This document shows positions 34,592-43,048 of a stretch of 64,000 bases of DNA, piece after piece. A program made the translations under genes and the position numbers. Source of the stretch: Oceanispirochaeta sp. M1 (GTDB lineage: Bacteria > Spirochaetota > Spirochaetia > DSM-2461); assembly GCF_003346715.1 (NCBI RefSeq), contig NZ_QQPQ01000018.1, positions 1 through 64,000 on the forward strand, given 5' to 3'. The stretch's first letter is position 1; the number at the start of each line of letters is the position of its first letter. The notes beneath the pieces are model-generated. The model saw only the letters and a program-made list of their open reading frames with translations. It did no database searches and was not told the DNA's origin.

Positions 34592-36223
34592 ATGAAAAAA
34601 AATAAATTATATACAATATTGATACCAACTATCCCCTTTCTGGCCTCCTGCCGCCTCTCCACAGGAGTGGAATATGGTGATTTTATAAAAAGAATCACCC
34701 TGGAGCCTCTGTCATCCCTGAAAATTACAGATTTTTTAAATCATACAGGACTGTTTTATCTTCTGAGCATGGGAATCGGTGCATTTCTATTTATACTGAG
34801 TTTTGTTTTATTTCTGATGCAGAGCAGAGATAAATCGTATCTATTCCACTCTCTGTCGGCCCTGGCCGGAGCAGGGGTATACAGTATTCCTCTCTGGAGT
34901 AACAGTGTTGGTCTACCTCCCGAGTTCTGGTCAGCACCCATGGCAACAACCCTCTTCCTGCTTATCTACTATCAGCTGTTCAGAGAATGGTCCCGCAGGG
35001 CCTTCTATCACAGAACCAAATTCTGGTCCTACATCGTAACTTCAATACTCCTGTCAGGAACCCTGATTGTCACATTTCTCTCGGGTCATTTCCCGGATTT
35101 GCTTTCCCGTCCCTGGCCTGTTCCCCTGCTGGCAACAGCATTGATATTGGATTCACTGATTAACAGTTCTCTCTCTTTCCAGAGAAAAAGTGACAATTCC
35201 GGAATTGCCGGAATATTTTTGCTCGTACCCATCGTCGGAGTGGTCGTTTGGACATGGTTCAGCAGCGGATTCTCAGATATTATCTCCTTTGCAGATAAAA
35301 TCTATTTTGCACTGCCTGCTCTGATGATTCCCTGGCAGCTGTTCCTCTCGCTGAACCTGACACAGAGACGCTACAGAAAAGAACAGGACCGCGGAAAAAT
35401 TCTCAGCCAGATGATCGAAGATGAGGAAAATCAGAAAGAGAAGCTTGAAGATCTGTTACTGAATAAAGATGAAGAAATTGAAGATATAAAGCATATACCA
35501 GCCTACAGTCTTGAATGCTCCCGCCGGCTGCTTGATAACGACGAAAACGAACAGTTGAAGGTACCCGATGGATGGAGCGGATTTCAGAGCCTCCAGGCTG
35601 AAGGAAATGAATGGCCCGCCATTGCGGCATGGAGCAGAAACTACTCTCTTCTCTTTGCTGAAAATTCAGTTGAAGAACCCCTTATCCCTCTTCTGTTTCT
35701 ACAGAATGCTTTCAGCAATATGAAGCAGGAAAAGCCGGCTCTCTTCTTCAAGGCTCTGAACGATAGAGTAAGCAAGATGAATCAAAATCCGGAATGCGGC
35801 ATCTCCGCCACCTATCTCTACTTCCTTGAAAAAGAGATTCTCTGTGCCACAGCCGGTACAGTCCGGATCTATCTGCAGAAGTCAGGGAGCCAGAAGGTGA
35901 TTCCTATCCGCTCCGAAGAAAAGCCGGTCACCTTTACACAAGGACTGGGAGTAAGAGCCCATACCAGAGAAGACGGAAAACCCTTCAGGATTGCCGTAGG
36001 TTCGGGAGACAAGATTATATTGGTATCCTGCAGTCTTACAGACAGGGAACTTGAGGTATCGGGAGATGTGTACGGACAGAAATCCCTTTATAGAGTTCTG
36101 AGTAATCATGCTTCCGCAGATCCGGAAAGCACAGTTAAATCCATACTTAAAGATTTTGATGATTTTGACATGGGGAATACCCTGGACAGGCAGATCTATA
36201 CAGCAGTATTTATGAAAAACTGA
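34592..36223 (+). CDS. 7TM protein with coiled coil and degenerate SpoIIE/PP2C-like domain
   Basis: A 543-residue membrane protein. An N-terminal hydrophobic segment ends at L-A-S-C (possible lipobox, Cys20), then about seven membrane helices cover residues 50-270, resembling 7TM-DISM-type receptors. A charged coiled coil (about 272-312) leads to a C-terminal domain (about 330-543) with the order of a SpoIIE-type PP2C phosphatase: F-F-K-A-L-N-D-R-V, A-T-Y-L-Y-F-L, A-T-A-G-T-V-R-I-Y, G-S-G-D-K-I-I-L-V-S. The metal-binding Asp motifs (D-G near the GD-x-L strand and D-D-I-T near the end) read C-S-L-T-D-R and D-R-Q-I-Y-T. It is probably a catalytically dead signalling domain that binds a partner. 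The signal sensed is unknown. Confidence 0.6.
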   Translation: MKKNKLYTILIPTIPFLASCRLSTGVEYGDFIKRITLEPLSSLKITDFLNHTGLFYLLSMGIGAFLFILSFVLFLMQSRDKSYLFHSLSALAGAGVYSIPLWSNSVGLPPEFWSAPMATTLFLLIYYQLFREWSRRAFYHRTKFWSYIVTSILLSGTLIVTFLSGHFPDLLSRPWPVPLLATALILDSLINSSLSFQRKSDNSGIAGIFLLVPIVGVVVWTWFSSGFSDIISFADKIYFALPALMIPWQLFLSLNLTQRRYRKEQDRGKILSQMIEDEENQKEKLEDLLLNKDEEIEDIKHIPAYSLECSRRLLDNDENEQLKVPDGWSGFQSLQAEGNEWPAIAAWSRNYSLLFAENSVEEPLIPLLFLQNAFSNMKQEKPALFFKALNDRVSKMNQNPECGISATYLYFLEKEILCATAGTVRIYLQKSGSQKVIPIRSEEKPVTFTQGLGVRAHTREDGKPFRIAVGSGDKIILVSCSLTDRELEVSGDVYGQKSLYRVLSNHASADPESTVKSILKDFDDFDMGNTLDRQIYTAVFMKN

Positions 36224-36260
36224 ATCCCCATCTGACTGCCAGTCAATGTTCTATAAATGA

Positions 36261-36286
36261 AAAATCCCCTTTCGGGGATTTTTTTT
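36261..36286 (+). terminator. Rho-independent terminator
   Basis: AAAATCCCC and GGGGATTTT form a perfect nine-base stem around TTTC and run into a T-tract, 38 bases after the 7TM gene stop. It ends before the convergent dxs gene. Confidence 0.9.
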
Positions 36287-36324
36287 GTCACTGCAATAAC
36301 TTATATCCGAAAGGATGAAGATCC

Positions 36325-38277
36325 TTAAATATTATGGGGACTCCATTTATCATTCTTTACCATATCCACAACCTTGCTGAAGCGGAGTTCCGACTGAACG
36401 TCCTCAACTTTGGCGGCAATTGATTTCCTGTCCAGTCCACATCTCTTAATCAACTGCTTACGTGTTGCCTGTGACAGAAACTCGGAAGGAACACCCATTG
36501 CCGTATAGAGAACATCCAGGCTCTCATCCCGCAGCATAGAGGCGATCTCCTCGCCCATACCACCGGCAGCCAGCCCTTCCTCCACAAACAGAATCTGCTC
36601 ATAGCGGCTCATTAAATCGATAAGGGATTTCCTGTCCAGTGGACGGATAAAACGCATATGGTAGACATCACAGCTGATGTTCTTTTCTTCCAGTATATCT
36701 GAGGCCGCCACAACTTCTTCAAGAAGACCACCCAGGGAGATCAGCAGAACAGAGGACTTCTCTCTTACACTGACAAGGACACCCTTCCCTTCCACCAGAG
36801 GAGTATCCTGTTTTTCACCGCTGCAGTATGACACACCCTTGGGATAACGGATCAGAACCGGCTTATCTGAAGCACAGGCCCATTCCATGGCCATCTCAAT
36901 CTCACGAACACTCAAGGGAGCCAGAAAGGAGATACCGGGAACATTTCTGAACATAATAATGTCAAAAATGCCCTGATGAGTTTCTCCGTCATCTCCCACA
37001 AGTCCTGCACGGTCCATACAAATCACAACAGGAAGTCCCGGAAGTGCAATATCGTGAATCAACTGATCCACGGATCTCTGCATAAATGTGGAATAGATAG
37101 CGACAACCGGTCTGAGCCCCGCTGCCGCCTGACCTGCTGCAAATGTAAGTGCATGAGCTTCGGCAATACCCACATCAAAAAAGCGATGGGGGTATTTCTC
37201 TTTAAAAGGCATCAGCCCGGTACCCGAAGCCATGGCAGCTGAAACAGCCACAACATTTCCATTCTTTTCAGCCTCGGTCATAACTGCACAGCCAAAGGCG
37301 GCCGTTGTAGTAACCTGATCCGGGTCAGTTTTTAATGATGGATCCACCTTGCCGGTTTCAATCGCAAAAGGACCGACACCGTGATAGGAAGAGGGATCAC
37401 CCTCCGCAGGGCTGTATCCCTTCCCTTTGGTGGTAAGAACATGAAGAAGTACCGGTCCTTCAATATCCCTGACATGCTGCAGGACATCCGTCAGCTTTTC
37501 AAGATTATGACCATTAACAGGACCCACATATTTAAAACCAAGATCCGTGAAAAGATTCTCTTTATAGACAACACCCTTTACTCCCCGTTTCAGACGGTAT
37601 ACCGAACGGAGAAGGGCTTTCCCGAAAAAGGGAATATGAGAGATTGTAAAGTCAACGACATTACGGAACCTTTTATAGCCTCCGGTCAGAGCCAGACGGG
37701 ACATGTAGGAAGAGATAGCTCCCACATTTTTACCAATAGACATCTCATTATCATTGAGTATGACCACAAGATCATTCTTGATATGACCTGTAAAGTTGAG
37801 AGCCTCAAGAGCCTGACCACCCGTAAGGGCACCATCTCCTATAACACAGAGGACCTTGGATTGTTTCTCCTGAAGACGGTCTCCGATGAGTACTCCGATA
37901 CCTGCTGATATGGAAGTTGAGGCATGGCCTGTATTGAAAATATCATGGGGACTCTCTTCCCGTTTGGGGAAACCGCTCAGTCCACCCTCTTTCCTGATAG
38001 TATGAAACTGATCAAAACGTCCGGTAAGAAGTTTATGGGTATAACACTGATGTCCCACATCCCAGATAAATTTATCCCTGGGAGATATATAGACACGGTG
38101 CATAGCAAGGGTCAGTTCAACGACCCCGAGGTTTGATGCAAGATGACCGCCGTTCTGACTGACAGTCTGAATTATAAAGGTCCTGATTTCCGCAGCAAGT
38201 TCTTTCAACTGCTTCATTGACAGGCTTTTAAGCTGATCCGGATGATTGATACCGGACAGAATTGGGTATTTGTTCAC
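36325..38277 (-). CDS. dxs: 1-deoxy-D-xylulose-5-phosphate synthase
   Basis: First enzyme of the MEP isoprenoid pathway, condensing pyruvate and glyceraldehyde 3-phosphate with thiamine diphosphate (650 residues, slightly longer than typical). The N-terminal S-x-L-G-V-V-E-L-T-L-A-M-H, the Mg/TPP motif G-D-G-A-L-T-G-G with N-D-N-E-M-S-I-G, and the transketolase domain D-R-A-G-L-V-G-D-D-G-E-T-H-Q-G are all intact. The gene follows the 29-residue ribosomal-type gene but is separated from it by a terminator. No other MEP gene is in the window. Confidence 0.96.
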   Translation of the reverse strand: MNKYPILSGINHPDQLKSLSMKQLKELAAEIRTFIIQTVSQNGGHLASNLGVVELTLAMHRVYISPRDKFIWDVGHQCYTHKLLTGRFDQFHTIRKEGGLSGFPKREESPHDIFNTGHASTSISAGIGVLIGDRLQEKQSKVLCVIGDGALTGGQALEALNFTGHIKNDLVVILNDNEMSIGKNVGAISSYMSRLALTGGYKRFRNVVDFTISHIPFFGKALLRSVYRLKRGVKGVVYKENLFTDLGFKYVGPVNGHNLEKLTDVLQHVRDIEGPVLLHVLTTKGKGYSPAEGDPSSYHGVGPFAIETGKVDPSLKTDPDQVTTTAAFGCAVMTEAEKNGNVVAVSAAMASGTGLMPFKEKYPHRFFDVGIAEAHALTFAAGQAAAGLRPVVAIYSTFMQRSVDQLIHDIALPGLPVVICMDRAGLVGDDGETHQGIFDIIMFRNVPGISFLAPLSVREIEMAMEWACASDKPVLIRYPKGVSYCSGEKQDTPLVEGKGVLVSVREKSSVLLISLGGLLEEVVAASDILEEKNISCDVYHMRFIRPLDRKSLIDLMSRYEQILFVEEGLAAGGMGEEIASMLRDESLDVLYTAMGVPSEFLSQATRKQLIKRCGLDRKSIAAKVEDVQSELRFSKVVDMVKNDKWSPHNI

Positions 38278-38316
38278 AAATCACCTCTGAGAGGGGATAT
38301 TAGCACAAGAAGTGCC

Positions 38317-38347
38317 AAAATAAAAGGCGGTATTAAATAATACCGCC
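38317..38347 (-). terminator. Rho-independent terminator of the small basic protein gene
   Basis: GGCGGTATT (38326-38334) and AATACCGCC (38339-38347) make a perfect nine-base stem with a four-base loop. On the minus strand it is followed by TTTTATTTT. It separates the 29-residue gene from dxs. Confidence 0.88.
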
Positions 38348-38368
38348 CTATCTCACAATGTCTACAAA

Positions 38369-38458
38369 CTATTTGTGTTTGTGTCTATTCTTTCTTAATT
38401 TCTTCTTTCTTTTGTGAGTTGCAATCTTCTTTCTTTTACGTTTTCTACCACAGGGCAT
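38369..38458 (-). CDS. AURKAIP1/COX24-type small ribosomal-like protein (29 residues)
   Basis: A 29-codon gene on the minus strand, starting M-P-C-G-R-K-R-K-R-K-K and ending R-H-K-H-K, followed by TAG. GGAG lies nine bases before the ATG and a clear terminator follows, so it is a real transcription unit. The composition and the R-K-K-K-L-R-K-N-R-H-K core match the AURKAIP1/COX24 domain family, related to mitochondrial ribosomal protein mS38 and to the tiny bacterial bS22-type proteins bound near the decoding centre. It is known from Spirochaetes and Bacteroidetes genomes. The function in the small ribosomal subunit is inferred from the family. Confidence 0.85.
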   Translation of the reverse strand: MPCGRKRKRKKIATHKRKKKLRKNRHKHK

Positions 38459-38568
38459 ATTCGTAATCTCCTTATGTGTCCATCCTGTCGGTTCATGCCC
38501 CACAGGTATTATAAAATCCATCTACAGATGTAAGAGCTTGAATATTATGCTGTTTTTGGCCCTTCAGG

Positions 38569-39516
38569 TCAAGACCTCTTTTTAGTAAAATTGTTAATCA
38601 TTTCGCCAAGGCCTTCCATATCCTCCGGATGGAACCAGTTAACCTCCGGAAGAGAGCGAAAAAAGGTCATCTGACGCTTTGCATAACGCCTGGAATTCTG
38701 CTGAATACGGGATTTAACATCTGCCAGAATCATACACCCCTCCTTAAGAAAAGGAAAAAACTCACTGTAGCCGATTCCCTTCATCCCCGGATCATCTTCC
38801 TTTGCTCCACCGGTAAAAAGATCCTTTACCTCTTTATATAGACCCTGATTAAACATAATATCCACCCTCAGATTGATTCTCTCATAGAGTTCAACCCTGG
38901 GCCGTTCAAGACCGATCAAAAGATATTCCAGATCTTCACGGGGGGATGTTCCTGCTTTATAGCTGGAGAGGGGCTTTCCGCATCCTTTAAAGACTTCCAG
39001 TGCCCGGACAATACGGGCTCTGTCTGCCGGTTCCAGACGCTGTGCGGTTTCAGGATCAACAGTTTCCAACTCCCGGTGAAGAGCCTGAGGCCCCTCTTTT
39101 TCCAGCCGGAGATTCAATTCATCCCTCAAGCCCTCGGGTACAGGGGGTATATCAGGCAGTCCATACAGAAAATTTCTAAAATAGAATGCCGTTCCGCCTG
39201 AAATTACGGGCAGTTTACCCCTGCTGTGAATATCAAGAATACACTCTTCCGCACGGCGAACAAAGTCTCCGGCATTAAACTGTTCCTTATAATCCAGGAT
39301 GTTAATGAGGTGGTGAGGCATGCGTTGTAAGTAAGAGGGTTCGGGTTTGGCACTGCCGATATCCAGCTGACGATAAACCTGCATGGAATCGGCACTGATA
39401 ATCTCACCGGAAGTACTGAAAAGCTCCTCCAGAAGATCCGTCTTCCCTACCGCCGTCGGACCAAAGAGGCAGATAACAGGAGGGAGAGGGGCATTATTTC
39501 TGGTATTCGTACTCAA
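38569..39516 (-). CDS. miaA: tRNA dimethylallyltransferase
   Basis: Adds the dimethylallyl group from DMAPP to A37 of tRNAs reading UNN codons (315 residues). The P-loop G-P-T-A-V-G-K-T, the D-S-M-Q-V-Y-R segment, the substrate-loop G-G-T-A-F-Y and the zone Q-N-S-R-R-Y-A-K-R-Q-M-T-F-F-R are all typical. The start is TTG at 39516, overlapping the RpoZ-like gene by 23 bases, so expression is probably coupled to it. The DMAPP substrate comes from the MEP pathway that dxs begins. Confidence 0.95.
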   Translation of the reverse strand: MSTNTRNNAPLPPVICLFGPTAVGKTDLLEELFSTSGEIISADSMQVYRQLDIGSAKPEPSYLQRMPHHLINILDYKEQFNAGDFVRRAEECILDIHSRGKLPVISGGTAFYFRNFLYGLPDIPPVPEGLRDELNLRLEKEGPQALHRELETVDPETAQRLEPADRARIVRALEVFKGCGKPLSSYKAGTSPREDLEYLLIGLERPRVELYERINLRVDIMFNQGLYKEVKDLFTGGAKEDDPGMKGIGYSEFFPFLKEGCMILADVKSRIQQNSRRYAKRQMTFFRSLPEVNWFHPEDMEGLGEMINNFTKKRS

Positions 39517-39703
39517 CTTTCTTTAAAATAATTTCTTCCAAAGCAGTAGAGACAATCTTTCCTTTGTTCTTTTCCAGTAAATCACTACCGGCAACAGAGA
39601 TCTGTTCAGCTCTATGTATGGTAGCATTAGTTAATTCGTACATATTTCCTTCGTAATCTACAAGTTCTCCGAGGGGAATTATTAATTCACGATTAATGGG
39701 CAT
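39494..39703 (-). CDS. rpoZ: RNA polymerase omega subunit-like protein
   Basis: A 69-residue protein with the core pattern of RpoZ: Y-E-L-T-N-A-T-I-H-R-A-E-Q-I corresponds to the R-F-D-L-V-L-V-A-A-R-R-A-R-Q helix of E. coli omega, and V-S-T-A-L-E-E-I to its A-L-R-E-I helix. It lacks the long C-terminal tail of the E. coli protein. It presumably assists RNA polymerase assembly by binding the beta-prime C-terminus. The reading frame runs into miaA by 23 bases. Sequence divergence leaves some doubt. Confidence 0.7.
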   Translation of the reverse strand: MPINRELIIPLGELVDYEGNMYELTNATIHRAEQISVAGSDLLEKNKGKIVSTALEEIILKKVEYEYQK

Positions 39704-39930
39704 GGACAGTCCTTCTCATCATATTGATTTAGCATGTGATTATATATAAAGAGGCATCTTTTGTAAAGATTCAGAATCTCTTAGAACAAAAAAGAAAAAA
39801 TAGAGAGGGAATTGAAATCTGCAACAGATAAAAATGAATTAAAGATTACAGGATTGTTAATGGTTAAGGCATATTAACTTTGACTGCAGCTGAAATAAGA
39901 TTTATTATTAAAATATTACGGAGGTTTACT

Positions 39931-41235
39931 GTGAAAAAGATATTTCTTCTTTTCTTATCAGGACTTATATTATTATTCCTTACAGCATGTAAACCCGAAA
40001 CTGCTAGTCCAGAACAGGCATATCAGGAGTCATCAGAGACTCTGGAATCCACCGCAGCATCGGCAGATGTACTGGGCAGAGACATTGTAAAATGGCAGGA
40101 AGCCTTTCCTCTGCAGGCAGCAAGTAATGATAAAAATCATATAGAACAATCCTCACCCACCGGATATAACGGGAGTAAACCCATTCAGAGATGGGAATGG
40201 ACTCCTGAAATTAAAGTAAACTTCAGGGGCATTGCCTTCAGTAAAGACTATAAAGAAGACAGGGGACACGTATATGCCTGGGAAGATATCTTTGAAACTG
40301 CAAGAACCTCTGAAAAAAGCCCCGGCGCCTGTATCACATGTAAGACTTCAGATCTTGAACTGATCTTTGATGAATACGGCTGGGATTATGCATCCATGAA
40401 GATGTATGATTTTAAAGAGAGCGGACATTCGGGCATCGACTGCTTCAGCTGTCATGATCCTGAAACCAGGCATCTGAGAGTCATACAGCCTGCCTTTATT
40501 GAAGCCATGGCCATGAGAGGTAAACCCGTAGAAGAAGCCAGTGAACAGGATATGAAAACCTATGTCTGCGCCCAGTGCCACTCTGAATATTATTTTGAAC
40601 CAGGAACAACAAAGGTGATCTTTCCCTGGGCCAGGGGACTCTCTCCTGAGCAGATGTACTCTTACTACCAGGAAGAACCTTCAGGATTTACAGGCGATTA
40701 TACCAACCCTGTTTCTAATACAAGACTGGTCAAGGCTCAGCACCCCGACTACGAGACCTTCCAGTCCGGGATTCACGCGGCAGCCGGTCTCTCATGTGCA
40801 GAGTGCCATATGCCTGAGACTGCGGTAACTGCGGCCGACGGCAGCAGTGAAACCATTACCCAGCACTGGATAACCAGTCCTCTTCAAACAATCGATACAT
40901 CCTGCCTGAGCTGTCATAAGGGAAAAACCGAAGATTGGATGCTCCAGAGAGCCCGTTATATTCAGGATTCAGTATTTGACAGCCTGAGACGTGCAGGACT
41001 GGCAATTGAAGAGGCTCACCTGACCATCGAAAAAGCTGCAAGTGACGGCTTATCCAACCTGGCAATCAGTGACGCCCAGGCGATCCTGAGAGAAGCCCAG
41101 TGGTATTGGGATTTTACAGCCAGCGCCAACTCCACCGGATTTCATAACTCCGAGCTGGCCCACAGCAACCTGAGCATGGCAACAGACCTGGCTCATAAGT
41201 CCACACAGAAAATACTGAGAGCCTATAATATTTAA
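39931..41235 (+). CDS. nrfA: Ammonia-forming pentaheme cytochrome c nitrite reductase (lipoprotein type)
   Basis: Reduces nitrite to ammonium with six electrons, outside the cytoplasmic membrane. I place the start at GTG 39931, seven bases after GGAGG. The 434-residue protein begins with a short signal and lipobox L-T-A-C (Cys20), so it is likely anchored by lipid. Five heme sites are present: the NrfA-specific C-I-T-C-K (134-138), then C-F-S-C-H (171-175), C-A-Q-C-H (213-217), C-A-E-C-H (289-293) and C-L-S-C-H (325-329). S-E-Y-Y-F after heme 3 supplies the catalytic Tyr region. No NrfH, NrfB or NrfC gene is adjacent, so the electron donor is unknown. The cytochrome maturation genes lie convergently downstream. 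Confidence 0.95.
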   Translation: MKKIFLLFLSGLILLFLTACKPETASPEQAYQESSETLESTAASADVLGRDIVKWQEAFPLQAASNDKNHIEQSSPTGYNGSKPIQRWEWTPEIKVNFRGIAFSKDYKEDRGHVYAWEDIFETARTSEKSPGACITCKTSDLELIFDEYGWDYASMKMYDFKESGHSGIDCFSCHDPETRHLRVIQPAFIEAMAMRGKPVEEASEQDMKTYVCAQCHSEYYFEPGTTKVIFPWARGLSPEQMYSYYQEEPSGFTGDYTNPVSNTRLVKAQHPDYETFQSGIHAAAGLSCAECHMPETAVTAADGSSETITQHWITSPLQTIDTSCLSCHKGKTEDWMLQRARYIQDSVFDSLRRAGLAIEEAHLTIEKAASDGLSNLAISDAQAILREAQWYWDFTASANSTGFHNSELAHSNLSMATDLAHKSTQKILRAYNI

Positions 41236-41255
41236 TTCAGGATAAATTTAATCAT

Positions 41256-41283
41256 AAAAGCCCATCTCCGATGGGCTTTTTTA
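41256..41283. terminator. Bidirectional terminator between nrfA and ccsA
   Basis: AAAAGCCCATC and GATGGGCTTTT flank a three-base loop. The T-rich run on either strand allows it to serve both nrfA (plus) and the convergent ccsA (minus). Confidence 0.85.
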
Positions 41284-41315
41284 TTCGATAGACTGAAGAG
41301 GAAAGAGCTCTTTAA

Positions 41316-42104
41316 TCAGCGGTAGCTGTGAAGTCCGCTCAACAGGTAATTGACTCCGAAGAATGTAAAAAGAGTAGAAAGGAATCCGATAACAGCTATC
41401 CAGGAACAGAGACGTACGCCCTTTTTGGCAAACAGCCTGAAGTGCAGATACAGAGAATAGAACAGCCAGGTGATAAGTGCCCAGGTCTCTTTAGGGTCCC
41501 AGGTCCAGAATGCTCCCCAGGCAGCTTCTGCCCAGATGGCACCGAAAAGCAGTGCTCCGATTGTAAAGACTGGATAGCCAACGATGATGGCTCTATAGGT
41601 CAGAACATCGTACTCCTTCATCTTCTCCTCATCCTTTGAAAAGAGAGCCATCAGGGCCGTAATAAATGAGAAGGCAAAAAAAGCCTCCCCGATAAATGAG
41701 AAGGCTACATGAAGGATAAGCCAGGCTGACTGCAATGCAGGAACAGGCGGATTTAAATCCTTTGATACCAGGGGAGAAGAGGCGACCAGCAGAAGAGCAA
41801 GAGCCGTTATAGTTGCGAAAAACTGAATAACCTGAATAACCTTCACCTTCTTCTGCAGGCCGTAGAAACCTGAAATCAGAAAAATACAGAAAGCATAAAA
41901 AAGAAGTGATTCAAAAGTTCCTGTCAGAGCTACATAATTGATCTTTACAGAACGGTAAATCAATACAATCAGAAGCAGTACAGAAGCACTCAGATTCAAA
42001 ACAGGAACCAGAAGTCTTTTACGAAGACTATCTGCAAAAAAGGAGATAACCTGAAGCAGCACAGAAAGGCCCGCCCATATATAAGTCACGAGGCTAAGAA
42101 TCAT
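41316..42104 (-). CDS. ccsA: Cytochrome c biogenesis protein CcsA/CcmC-like
   Basis: Heme-handling membrane protein of system II cytochrome c maturation (262 residues, about eight helices). The tryptophan-rich heme motif W-G-A-F-W-T-W-D-P-K-E-T-W is intact at about residue 208, and conserved histidines flank it in nearby helices. It overlaps resB by 11 bases, so the two form one operon. Together they should transport heme and ligate it to CXXCH motifs of NrfA. The first NrfA heme has CXXCK, which in Wolinella is handled by a dedicated CcsA-ResB fusion called NrfI. Confidence 0.92.
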   Translation of the reverse strand: MILSLVTYIWAGLSVLLQVISFFADSLRKRLLVPVLNLSASVLLLIVLIYRSVKINYVALTGTFESLLFYAFCIFLISGFYGLQKKVKVIQVIQFFATITALALLLVASSPLVSKDLNPPVPALQSAWLILHVAFSFIGEAFFAFSFITALMALFSKDEEKMKEYDVLTYRAIIVGYPVFTIGALLFGAIWAEAAWGAFWTWDPKETWALITWLFYSLYLHFRLFAKKGVRLCSWIAVIGFLSTLFTFFGVNYLLSGLHSYR

Positions 42105-42852
42105 TTGATACTCCCTTTTTGCGGTGGGACTGAATAAATATCATCATAAGTCCGCATATAATGATGAAGAATGAGCCGAGAATATAAAACCTTCCAGGGT
42201 CAGATGTGACCAGCAGTCCGGTCTCATACTGACCCACTATCTCTGAAGGCCGATAACTGGCCTGATACAGCACAAGACCGTCAATCCTCAATGGTCTGTT
42301 TACAGCAATCTCAGCAGCCTCTCCCGTCATATCAGAAGACTCAGAAATATTAACTCTGGAGATCCAGCTTTTGGGTCTTCCGTCAGGATACTGTTCAAAT
42401 ATGAATTCTTCCATATTCATGTAGCGTCCACTGGGCAGAACCATGGAATCTCCTGCTTTCAGAAATATTGAGCCTTCCTGTCTTGTCATAAAACTGATCA
42501 GAGAGGCAGCAATAAGAAGTAGTAATCCGATATGGAGAATGTCAGGCCCGAATAGTCCCTTCCCCAAGTTCTTAACCTGCCTGATGAAACGTTTAACAGT
42601 ACAGCTGAAAAGGTTGATCCAGAAAACTCCAATAAGAGCCAGAAAGATAAAAGATGAGAAGAAATGATCCAGCTCCAGGGCCAGAATAAGATGTCCCCAA
42701 TTCCCCGGAAATCGCTGCAGGTAAAAATCATGACTCTGATTCTGCATAATGAGTGTTGCCGGAATACTGACAACAATAATACTGATAATTACCCCTACAG
42801 TGAGTTTGAGAGATGATATGTATTTAAGGATTGCTTTGAAAATCTTTTTCAT
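42094..42852 (-). CDS. resB: Cytochrome c biogenesis protein ResB-like
   Basis: A 252-residue ResB-family protein: an N-terminal helix (about 15-35), further helices near 62-80 and 107-125, an external soluble loop (about 130-215) with L-V-L-Y-Q-A-S-Y-R-P-S, and a terminal helix. It is shorter than Gram-positive ResB (over 450 residues) and corresponds to its compact form. It forms the heme-apocytochrome partner of CcsA in system II. Gene order resB-ccsA next to nrfA supports a dedicated role in NrfA maturation. Confidence 0.85.
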   Translation of the reverse strand: MKKIFKAILKYISSLKLTVGVIISIIVVSIPATLIMQNQSHDFYLQRFPGNWGHLILALELDHFFSSFIFLALIGVFWINLFSCTVKRFIRQVKNLGKGLFGPDILHIGLLLLIAASLISFMTRQEGSIFLKAGDSMVLPSGRYMNMEEFIFEQYPDGRPKSWISRVNISESSDMTGEAAEIAVNRPLRIDGLVLYQASYRPSEIVGQYETGLLVTSDPGRFYILGSFFIIICGLMMIFIQSHRKKGVSNDS

Positions 42853-43048
42853 TAACTACGGATTCCTGTCTCATTTGATGGTTAACTATCTTTAGTTTTA
42901 TAATGATACATCCCTGAGGAGAAAGCAAACGATCATTTTACCTTGTACTCCGGCAGTCATATTCATTCTGAAGCTTTTACTGGCATTAAGGGCTTATATT
43001 ATTAATACTTAAAACAGAAAGCTATGACAGAAAAGGAAGGAGCTGACA

